From an uncultured Lachnospiraceae bacterium (GTDB lineage: Bacteria; Bacillota_A; Clostridia; Lachnospirales; Lachnospiraceae): 29,527 nucleotides of DNA. The DNA lies in assembly GCA_910587905.1 (NCBI GenBank), contig CAJUOF010000205.1:1-29527 (forward strand). The letters run 5' to 3'. A program made the translations under genes and the position numbers. Under the pieces are notes generated by a model. It saw only the letters and a program-made list of their open reading frames with translations. It searched no databases and was not told where the DNA came from. Below are positions 23,700 to 29,527 of this stretch, in pieces (positions within the stretch are counted from its first letter, which is position 1; each line of letters starts with the position of its first letter).

Positions 23700-24248
23700 A
23701 TGGCGAATATCATCGTAGCCTTTCCAAAGGCCGAGGATGCGAAAAATATTCGGAACATCCTGAACAGAAACGGATTTCGGGTCGTCGCCATCTGTACCAC
23801 AGGAGCCCAGGCATTGAATTGCATGGAAGGGCTGAGTGAGGGCATTGTGGTCTGCGGATACCGTTTTGCGGACATGCGCTACGGGGAGCTGCAGGAATAC
23901 CTTCCGGACGGATTTGAAATGCTTCTCATTGCCTCGGAACGGCATTGGGGGGAGGCGTCGGGCGACAACCTGGTCTGCATCGGCATGCCCCTAAAGCTCC
24001 ATGATCTGATCGACACACTGACTATGATGGAGGAAGCTCTGCTTGGACGCAGGAGAAAGCGGAGGGCACAGCCCAAAATAAGGGACGAGGGAGAACAGGC
24101 GGTGATCGCCAGAGCGAAAGAGGTGTTGATGGAGCGAAACCATATGACAGAGACGGAGGCCCACCGTTATGTCCAGAAGTGCAGCATGGACAGCGGCACG
24201 AACATGGTGGAGACGGCTCACATGATTCTTGATATTATGAAGCAATGA
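23700..24248 (+). CDS. ANTAR-domain RNA-binding regulator with degenerate receiver
   Basis: A 182-residue protein. Residues 1-110 have a receiver-like pattern but lack the key residues: the phosphoacceptor position reads VVCGYRF (Gly53 in place of Asp), the acidic pair after strand 1 is missing (IIVAFPKAED), and the usual KP is MPLK. Residues about 128-181 form an ANTAR domain (IARAKEVLMERNHMTETEAHRYVQ, then NMVETAHMILDI), which in this family binds paired RNA hairpins and prevents termination. GGGAGGTG precedes the ATG at 23700; an in-frame ATG at 23679 lacks a site. Its place directly behind glnA suggests that it controls glnA or other nitrogen genes, possibly through ligand or protein binding rather than phosphorylation. 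The last inference is mine. Confidence 0.87.
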   Translation: MANIIVAFPKAEDAKNIRNILNRNGFRVVAICTTGAQALNCMEGLSEGIVVCGYRFADMRYGELQEYLPDGFEMLLIASERHWGEASGDNLVCIGMPLKLHDLIDTLTMMEEALLGRRRKRRAQPKIRDEGEQAVIARAKEVLMERNHMTETEAHRYVQKCSMDSGTNMVETAHMILDIMKQ

Positions 24249-24301
24249 GGGCTCTGCCGCCTGGGAGCAGGATGGCTAAGGGCCTGGAAAGGCGGTTGGA
24301 T

Positions 24302-25096
24302 TTGAAATTTACGAAGATGCAGGGGCTTGGAAACGACTATGTGTACGTGAACTGTTTTGAGGAGACGGTAAAGAAGCCGGAGCTTGTGGCGAAGCGCATC
24401 AGTGACCGGCACTTCGGTGTGGGCGCAGACGGCCTGATCCTGATCTGTCCGTCCAAGCAGGCGGACTGCAGGATGGAGATGTACAATGCGGACGGCTCCA
24501 GGGGAGCCATGTGCGGGAATGGGATCCGGTGCGTGGCCAAGTATGCCTATGAGACGGGGCTTGTCGGGAAAGCGGATATGGCCGTGGAGACGGACAGCGG
24601 GGTTCGACATGTGAGGTGCCGGCCGGAAAACGGAAGGGTTCATCTGGTGGAGGTGGATATGGGGATTCCTGCGGTGGGAGAGCAGGAGACCTTTGTCTGG
24701 GAAGGGCGAAAGCTTTTGTTCACACCAGTGGATATGGGAAATCCTCATGCGGTGTTCTTTGGCAGTCCCCCAGAACTTCCGGCGATCCTCGATTTCGGCC
24801 CTGTGGTAGAAAAAAGTTCCAGATTTCCCGACGGCGTGAACGTGGAGGCGATCCAGGTGGAAGACGGGAGAACACTTTCCATGCGGGTGTGGGAGCGGGG
24901 AAGTGGGGAGACTATGGCCTGCGGGACCGGAGCCTGTGCGTCCTTTGCGGCGGCTAAGACCATGGGATTTGTGGGGAATGCCGGTGTCGTGAGGCTTCTG
25001 GGAGGGGATCTGGAGATCTCCTGGGCCGGTTCCGGGGAGCCGCTTTTCATGACCGGGCCTGCCGTGGAGGTGTTCCGTGGAGAGGTTCTCTTATAA
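24302..25096 (+). CDS. dapF: Diaminopimelate epimerase
   Basis: A DapF of about 264 residues. It interconverts LL- and meso-diaminopimelate for lysine and peptidoglycan. The two catalytic cysteines are present in NADGSRGAMCGNGIRCVAKY and in ETMACGTGACAS. KFTKMQGLGNDYVYVN is the family N-terminus. I chose TTG at 24302 because the family starts at this point and AAAGG (24288-24292) lies 9 bases upstream. In-frame ATGs at 24245 (overlapping the ANTAR stop as ATGA) and 24272 would add 19 or 10 atypical residues and remain possible. It follows the ANTAR gene closely, so the two are probably co-transcribed. Confidence 0.93.
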   Translation: MKFTKMQGLGNDYVYVNCFEETVKKPELVAKRISDRHFGVGADGLILICPSKQADCRMEMYNADGSRGAMCGNGIRCVAKYAYETGLVGKADMAVETDSGVRHVRCRPENGRVHLVEVDMGIPAVGEQETFVWEGRKLLFTPVDMGNPHAVFFGSPPELPAILDFGPVVEKSSRFPDGVNVEAIQVEDGRTLSMRVWERGSGETMACGTGACASFAAAKTMGFVGNAGVVRLLGGDLEISWAGSGEPLFMTGPAVEVFRGEVLL

Positions 25097-25131
25097 ATTA
25101 TCTTATAAATTGCTTGTTTTTGCTTGTTTTT

Positions 25132-25160
25132 TTGAAAGAGTTAATTTATACTATTATAAA
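25132..25160 (+). promoter_or_regulatory. SigA-type promoter upstream of the serine hydrolase gene
   Basis: TTGAAA (25132-25137), 17 bases, TATAAA (25155-25160), in a very AT-rich stretch. Just upstream are short direct repeats: TTATAAATT twice within 25091-25111 and TGCTTGTTTT twice at 25111-25130. The expected start is near 25167. Confidence 0.55.
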
Positions 25161-25205
25161 GTCGGTTTTTGTAAGAAGCTTTTTATCGTATAGGAAACAT
25201 GTTAT

Positions 25206-25242
25206 GAGGCCGTTGCGATGGATAGGCGCAGGGCCTCTTTTT
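25206..25242 (+). terminator. Terminator-like hairpin between promoter and serine hydrolase gene
   Basis: GAGGCC (25206-25211) pairs with GGCCTC (25232-25237), with an inner TGCG/CGCA pair (25214-25217, 25227-25230), then five Ts (25238-25242). It can end the dapF transcript. Because a promoter lies upstream at 25132-25160, it could also attenuate or give a leader RNA of about 75 bases. Confidence 0.6.
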
Positions 25243-25266
25243 ACGACGGAAAACGGGGGCAGGGCA

Positions 25267-26046
25267 ATGGTAGATCATCAGGAAATCGAGAAACGGCTGG
25301 GGGAACTTCCCGGCAGGGTGAGCTTTTACTATCGGAATCTGGTTACGGGGGAGACCGATTCCTACCATTCCGGGGAGAAGCTGATGGCGGCCAGTGTCAT
25401 CAAGCTGTACGTGATGGCGGCGGCATTTGCGAAGATTGCCGACGGGAGGCTGGATCCGGAAGAGATGATTGCCACGAAAAGGGCGGATTTTGTGCCCTCC
25501 TGCGGTGCGGTGGCCTATCTCCACGAGGGGCTTCAGGTGACTGTGCTGGATCTTGTCACGCTGATGATCATTTTCAGCGATAACACGGCCACCAACATCC
25601 TGATCGACCGGATGGGGATGGACGAGATCAACGAGGAGATCAGGCGGCTGGGCTTTAAAGATACCTGGCTCAGAAGAAAAATGTTTGATACCGAGAAGTC
25701 CCGTCTTGGGATTCAGAACCTGATCACGGCTCAGGAGGCCGGGGCATTCTTCCAGAAATTATATGAGGGGACGCTGGTGGATGCGGCCTCCAGCCAAAGC
25801 ATGCTTGCAATCCTTAAGGACCAGCAGCTAAACGGAAAGATTCCCTTTTATTTAAAGGCCCTACCCGAGGAGCCGGACATCGCCCATAAGACCGGAGAGG
25901 ATACGGGGATCACCCATGACGTGGGGATCGTCTATGGAAGAGAGCCTTTTATTGTCTGCTTTTGCGGAAATGAGACAGACACTCCCCGATTGGAGCGGCT
26001 TATGGCGGAGGTTTCCCTGGAGCTTTATCAGAATACATTGCGTTAG
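25267..26046 (+). CDS. Class A beta-lactamase-fold serine hydrolase, no signal peptide
   Basis: A 259-residue protein with the active-site motifs of the penicillin-recognising group: AASVIKLYV (SxxK, Ser43 and Lys46), IIFSDNTATN (SDN) and AHKTGEDTG (KTG). It lacks a recognisable signal peptide, and the Glu166 region of true class A beta-lactamases is not evident, so hydrolysis of antibiotics should not be assumed. Start ATG at 25267 has a G-rich stretch before it. ATG at 25204 with AGGAAA upstream is in frame and would add 21 residues, but its codons would span the terminator-like hairpin. Family calls of this type are often annotated only as serine hydrolase; the substrate is unknown. Confidence 0.8.
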   Translation: MVDHQEIEKRLGELPGRVSFYYRNLVTGETDSYHSGEKLMAASVIKLYVMAAAFAKIADGRLDPEEMIATKRADFVPSCGAVAYLHEGLQVTVLDLVTLMIIFSDNTATNILIDRMGMDEINEEIRRLGFKDTWLRRKMFDTEKSRLGIQNLITAQEAGAFFQKLYEGTLVDAASSQSMLAILKDQQLNGKIPFYLKALPEEPDIAHKTGEDTGITHDVGIVYGREPFIVCFCGNETDTPRLERLMAEVSLELYQNTLR

Positions 26047-26066
26047 ATCCCGCAAGGGTTTAACAT
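26038..26066 (+). promoter_or_regulatory. Possible promoter of the oligopeptide transporter operon
   Basis: TTGCGT (26038-26043), 17 bases and TAACAT (26061-26066) overlap the end of the serine hydrolase gene. The match is modest. A very good ribosome binding site, GAAGGAGG, follows at 26083-26090. Confidence 0.3.
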
Positions 26067-26097
26067 AGTTTGTAAAATCTAAGAAGGAGGAAAGGAA

Positions 26098-28050
26098 ATG
26101 AAAAAGAAAAGATGGATCGCCCTGACTTTATGTGCGGCCATGCTGGCTTCCGCAGCCTTGTCCGGCTGTGGTGGCAAGGACAAGTCAGAGGACGGCAAGG
26201 CAGAGACGCAGGCGCAGGGGGAAAGCAAAGCCGGAGAAACGGCGGCAGAGCCGGCAGACAGTTCAGAACCGGCAGTGTACACGGAGCTGTACTCCAGTGA
26301 GTGTGCTACCCTGAATTACCTGGTGACGTCCAATACCGACGAGATGCAGATCGGTGCGAACTGTATCGACACCCTGGTGGAGTATGATCCCGAGGGACAG
26401 TTGAAGGAGGGACTCGCCACAGAGTGGAGCTACGACGAGGCGACGAAGACCTGGACCTTCAAGCTCAGGGATGCCAAGTGGGTGGATTACACCGGTGCGG
26501 AGGTGGCCGATGTGACGGCACAGGACTTCGTGGACGCCATGAAGTATGCGCTGACTCCGGAATATGAGAGCGGCACGGTTCAGAACCTTTTCGGCGTGAT
26601 CGCAAACGCGGAGGAATATTTCAACGGACAGGCATTCAACGGCGGAGCCGACGAGGACGGTAACGTGTGGGAAGCCATTGATTTTTCCGAGGTGGGCGTG
26701 AAGGCCGTTGACGAACATACCCTGACCTACACTTTGGCGACGGAGGTTCCTTATTTCATCTCTTCGCTGACTTACATCACCTACATGCCGGCCTATGGCC
26801 CTCAGCTTGAGGAACTTGGCAAGGAGTTCGGCACGGCGGCGGACAAGATGTATTACAACGGTGCTTACTACCTCTCTGAGTTTTCTCCCCAGGAGAGACG
26901 TACTTACACGAAGAATCCTTTGAACTATGACGCCGACAATGTGTTTATTGACGAGCTTCAGATGATCTACAATCCGGAAGCCAATACCCTTGGGCCGGAG
27001 ATGGTGAAGAGGGGCGAGGTGGATTCTGCGATCATCGGCGCAGATCTCCTGGACGATTGGCTGGCGAATGACGACACCAAGGATCTGGTCAGCAAGGCCC
27101 GTTATTCCACGGACTATGCCTATTTCTACTGCTTCAACTTCAATCCCCAGTTTGACGAGGAGTATGAGCCGGAGAACTGGAAGAAGGCGGTAAACAACGA
27201 GAACTTCCGTCAGGCGCTGTTCCATGCCGTTGACAAGACAAAGGCGGTGGCTGTTTCCGAGCCTAACACACCGGAGGATTACGTACTGTCCACCATCACT
27301 CCCTTCGAGTTTGCTTACACGGAGGACGGCACGGACTACACCACCATGGGCAAGCTGGCGGGAAGAGGAGCGACCTTTGACGAGGCCGAGGCGGTCAAGT
27401 ACAGAGATGCGGCCAAGGAGGAGCTTGCGAAAGAGGGAGTCACCTTCCCGGTGAAGGTTCTGATGCCCTACAATCCGGAAGTCAACAACTGGGACAAGGA
27501 GTGCCAGGTGGTGGAGCAGCAGGTGGAAGCGCTTCTCGGCTCTGATTTCATCGACATCATCGTCGAGGCAGGTCCCAGCGACAGCTTCTTAAGCAACGTG
27601 CGTCGTTCCGGCAAGTATGCGTTTATGCTATGCAACTGGGGCGCCGACTATGCGGATCCCGAGACTTGGACCGATCCCTTCTATGAGAGCAAGGGTGAAT
27701 CCGGCTATGACGGAGGCTCCAGCTATGCCTTCCTGGGCACGGCCGTTACCGAGGGGACGGCGGCAGGGCCGGCGGTGAAGGAGTATTTTGACAAGGTAGA
27801 TGCGGCGAAGGCGATCACCATGGATACCAAGGCCCGTTACGAAGCCTTTACTGAGGCCGAGGCCGTGCTTCTGGATCATGCGCTGGTGATTCCTTCCAAC
27901 CTTTCCATCAGTTCTTATATGGCGACGAAGCTGAATGTGTTCGAAGGCCAGTATGCGTCCTTCGGTGTGTCGACGCTGAGATTTAAAGGCCAGCACCTGC
28001 TTGACCATTATGTCTCCATGGAAGAGTTTGAGGCTAACAGAGATAAATAG
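26098..28050 (+). CDS. Oligopeptide ABC transporter substrate-binding lipoprotein (OppA-type)
   Basis: A 650-residue lipoprotein. The signal peptide KKKRWIALTLCAAMLASAA ends in the lipobox LSGC (Cys24), followed by a Lys/Glu/Ala-rich linker to about residue 60. The mature part has the SBP_bac_5 (family 5) pattern: an early TLNYLVTSNTDEMQIGANCI, then LKEGLATEWSYDEATKTWTFKLRDAKWVDYTG, and VPYFISSLTYI. Later comes NENFRQALFHAVDKTKAVA. It captures peptides outside the membrane for the permeases encoded downstream. The gene starts after GAAGGAGG. The gap to the permease gene holds a strong hairpin, probably giving more binding protein than permease. Peptide specificity is not readable. Confidence 0.92.
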   Translation: MKKKRWIALTLCAAMLASAALSGCGGKDKSEDGKAETQAQGESKAGETAAEPADSSEPAVYTELYSSECATLNYLVTSNTDEMQIGANCIDTLVEYDPEGQLKEGLATEWSYDEATKTWTFKLRDAKWVDYTGAEVADVTAQDFVDAMKYALTPEYESGTVQNLFGVIANAEEYFNGQAFNGGADEDGNVWEAIDFSEVGVKAVDEHTLTYTLATEVPYFISSLTYITYMPAYGPQLEELGKEFGTAADKMYYNGAYYLSEFSPQERRTYTKNPLNYDADNVFIDELQMIYNPEANTLGPEMVKRGEVDSAIIGADLLDDWLANDDTKDLVSKARYSTDYAYFYCFNFNPQFDEEYEPENWKKAVNNENFRQALFHAVDKTKAVAVSEPNTPEDYVLSTITPFEFAYTEDGTDYTTMGKLAGRGATFDEAEAVKYRDAAKEELAKEGVTFPVKVLMPYNPEVNNWDKECQVVEQQVEALLGSDFIDIIVEAGPSDSFLSNVRRSGKYAFMLCNWGADYADPETWTDPFYESKGESGYDGGSSYAFLGTAVTEGTAAGPAVKEYFDKVDAAKAITMDTKARYEAFTEAEAVLLDHALVIPSNLSISSYMATKLNVFEGQYASFGVSTLRFKGQHLLDHYVSMEEFEANRDK

Positions 28051-28068
28051 AATTCATCATCCATATGT

Positions 28069-28094
28069 CGGGCTGTTGTGCATGCAACAGCCCG
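28069..28094 (+). repeat. Intergenic hairpin between binding protein and permease genes
   Basis: CGGGCTGTTG (28069-28078) and CAACAGCCCG (28085-28094) pair perfectly over 10 bp around a TGCATG centre. No T tract follows (GTATAC). It fits a 3'-end stabilising or partly terminating hairpin typical of transport operons. Confidence 0.75.
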
Positions 28095-28143
28095 GTATAC
28101 TACCAGAGAAGCTTAAAGCTCGACGAGTAAAGGAGTTAAGTAC

Positions 28144-29085
28144 ATGTTTAAGTATTTGTGCAAACGAATCGGGCGCTCGCTGCTGACGCTGGTGATCATA
28201 CTTATCATTGTGTTCAGTCTGCTGCGCCTGATGCCCATCGAGGGATATTTCCCCAACTACGAAAAAATGACTCCGCAGCAGATTCAGGTGGGGCTTCGGG
28301 AAATGGGGCTGACGGATCCCCTTCCCACGCAGATCGTCCGTTTCTTCGGTGACCTTTTTCAGGGGGATCTGGGGACCTCCAGAATCTACCGGGCCAATGT
28401 ACCGGTCAGTGAGATTCTTGCAGACAAGGTTCCGATCTCGATCAAGCTGGGCATTTTGTCCATGCTTGTGTCTTTATGCCTCGGCATCCCTCTGGGAGCG
28501 CTGATGGCCAGGTATAAATTTCGGTTTTTCGATAAGCTGGGGACGCTGTTCATCATCTGCATCGAGGCGGTTCCTGCGGCGATCTATTTTCTGTACATCC
28601 AACTTTATGGAACCCAGCTTTTAGACGTGGGGCTGTTGTTCGATGCAGGCAATCCCAAGTGCTGGATCCTTCCGGTTTTTTCCATGTCCTTATATAATAT
28701 CTCCTTTTACGGTATGTGGCTGAGGAGGTATATGGTGGATGAAAGCAACAAAGACTATGTCAAGCTTGCAAGGGCCAAGGGAGTCTCAGAGAGCGGCGTG
28801 ATGTTCAAGCATATTTTCCGGAATGCTTTCGTGCCGCTTGCCCAGTACATTCCCACGGCATTTTTGAATACAGTCATCGGCTCCATCTATATCGAGTCCC
28901 TCTACAGCATTCCCGGAATGGGAGGTCTGTTGGTGACGGTCGTCAAGAAGCATGACAACACCATGGTACAGGGGATTGTGCTTCTCTATGCCTGTGTGGG
29001 CGTGCTGGGACTTTTGCTGGGTGATCTTCTGATGGTGCTCTTTGATCCCAGGATCAGCCTTGGAAAGAAAGAAGGTGACAGATGA
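28144..29085 (+). CDS. Oligopeptide ABC transporter permease (OppB-type)
   Basis: A 313-residue inner-membrane protein. It has an N-terminal membrane segment (LLTLVIILIIVFSLLRLMP), a periplasmic-type loop with QIQVGLREMGLTDPLPTQ, and five further hydrophobic segments. The EAA loop that contacts the ATPase is visible in NKDYVKLARAKGVSESGVMFKHIFRNAFVPL. This is the standard OppB/DppB layout. The stop overlaps the next start (ATGA at 29082-29085), so translation is coupled. A ribosome binding site, AAAGGAG, precedes the ATG. Confidence 0.93.
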   Translation: MFKYLCKRIGRSLLTLVIILIIVFSLLRLMPIEGYFPNYEKMTPQQIQVGLREMGLTDPLPTQIVRFFGDLFQGDLGTSRIYRANVPVSEILADKVPISIKLGILSMLVSLCLGIPLGALMARYKFRFFDKLGTLFIICIEAVPAAIYFLYIQLYGTQLLDVGLLFDAGNPKCWILPVFSMSLYNISFYGMWLRRYMVDESNKDYVKLARAKGVSESGVMFKHIFRNAFVPLAQYIPTAFLNTVIGSIYIESLYSIPGMGGLLVTVVKKHDNTMVQGIVLLYACVGVLGLLLGDLLMVLFDPRISLGKKEGDR

Positions 29086-29527
29086 TGAAACAGTTCAGTT
29101 ACCGCCATACGAGAGAAGCGGAGCTTATGTCGAATCTGGATTCGGCCGCGAGAAAACAGGCAGAGCTTTCGGAGGAAGAGCTGTTCTCCTTTGCCGAGTT
29201 CAATGCAGCGGAGGTGGAGCGCACCGGCTACAGCAATTATTCTTATTGGAGGAGCACCCTCAGGGCCTTCTTTAAAAACAAGGCGGCAGTCGCGCTCCTT
29301 GTGCTTCTGGTCCTGCTTCTTCTGTTCACTTTTGTTCAACCTTATCTGCCCGGACAGTATGATCCCAATGAGATCATCAATGATGCGAAGGGCATGCAGT
29401 ACCGGAACGTTCCGCCGGGAGATCAGTTTATCTTGGGAACCAATTCCATCGGCCAGGATCTCTGGGCGAGGATCTGGGCGGGAACCAGGACCTCCTTGTT
29501 CATCGGCCTTGTGGTGGCGCTTGTGGA
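29082..29527 (+). CDS. Oligopeptide ABC transporter permease (OppC-type), 3' end outside window
   Basis: The frame runs without a stop to the window end, giving 148 residues of a longer permease. A charged N-terminus of about 60 residues precedes the first membrane segment (AAVALLVLLVLLLLFTFV). Then comes the OppC-type loop with FILGTNSIGQDLWARIWAGTRTSL, the family hallmark. The second membrane segment is cut by the edge. ATG 29082 (with a second ATG at 29085) overlaps the stop of the upstream permease and follows AAGGTG. Length before the first membrane segment is longer than usual. Confidence 0.92.
   Translation, partial: MMKQFSYRHTREAELMSNLDSAARKQAELSEEELFSFAEFNAAEVERTGYSNYSYWRSTLRAFFKNKAAVALLVLLVLLLLFTFVQPYLPGQYDPNEIINDAKGMQYRNVPPGDQFILGTNSIGQDLWARIWAGTRTSLFIGLVVALV

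Noticed and set aside
22668..23945. Long open frame of 425 codons on the minus strand across glnA
   Set aside because: It is the antisense shadow of glnA, caused by GC-rich third positions; it has no recognisable domains and no ribosome binding site.
25267..26046. Beta-lactamase motifs as an antibiotic resistance gene
   Set aside because: No signal peptide and no clear general-base Glu region, so the motifs only support a serine hydrolase of this fold.

Overview
The window looks like chromosomal DNA from a spore-forming, moderately GC-rich Clostridia, most likely Lachnospiraceae. Supporting genes are spoVG, a YyaC-type spore protease, a CotS-like coat kinase, the paired glgC/glgD typical of Firmicutes, DUF5711 and DUF6128 proteins, a PDDEXK-family transposase-like gene, and a glnA next to an ANTAR regulator. 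No rRNA, tRNA, CRISPR array, prophage or complete IS was seen. Most of the window is housekeeping and sporulation-linked sequence. The unusual material is in the non-coding repeats and leaders.

Layout. (1) 1-2036: the C-terminal part of a P-type cation ATPase, then a CotS-like kinase with a possible SigE promoter. (2) 2033-5011, minus strand: a yhaO/yhaN (SbcD/SbcC-like) pair driven from a divergent intergenic region. (3) 5239-7946: glgC-glgD (ADP-glucose supply for glycogen) and spoVG, ending at a terminator. (4) 8105-11349: a DUF6128 protein, yyaC and a membrane LysM protein, possibly one sporulation-linked group. (5) 11512-12406: a frameshifted PDDEXK-family gene. (6) 12621-15828: a DUF5711 protein, a Cof-type HAD phosphatase and a CvpA-like membrane protein. 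A 120-bp MITE-like palindromic element lies between the first two. (7) 15982-20608: rfbA, rfbB, rfbD, glmM and a VanZ-like protein, that is dTDP-sugar and amino-sugar precursor supply for the envelope; rfbC is absent. (8) 20609-21114: a gene-free region filled by two direct copies and one inverted copy of a roughly 130-bp repeat. (9) 21115-25096: hisC, glnA with its own promoter and structured leader, an ANTAR regulator with a degenerate receiver, and dapF. (10) 25267-29527: a beta-lactamase-fold serine hydrolase behind a terminator-like leader hairpin, then an oligopeptide ABC transporter operon (binding protein, two permeases) running off the window.

How the genes fit together. The rfb/glmM block and dapF feed cell-wall and surface polymer synthesis. 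glgCD stores carbon, as is common before sporulation. glnA with ANTAR is a likely nitrogen-control unit in which the RNA-binding protein may act on the glnA leader by antitermination; this is inference. I do not see an obvious new multi-gene defence or mobile system. The best leads are the MITE-like element, the 20.6-21.1 kb palindromic repeat, the glnA leader with its ANTAR neighbour, and the MPN-like/LysM membrane protein.
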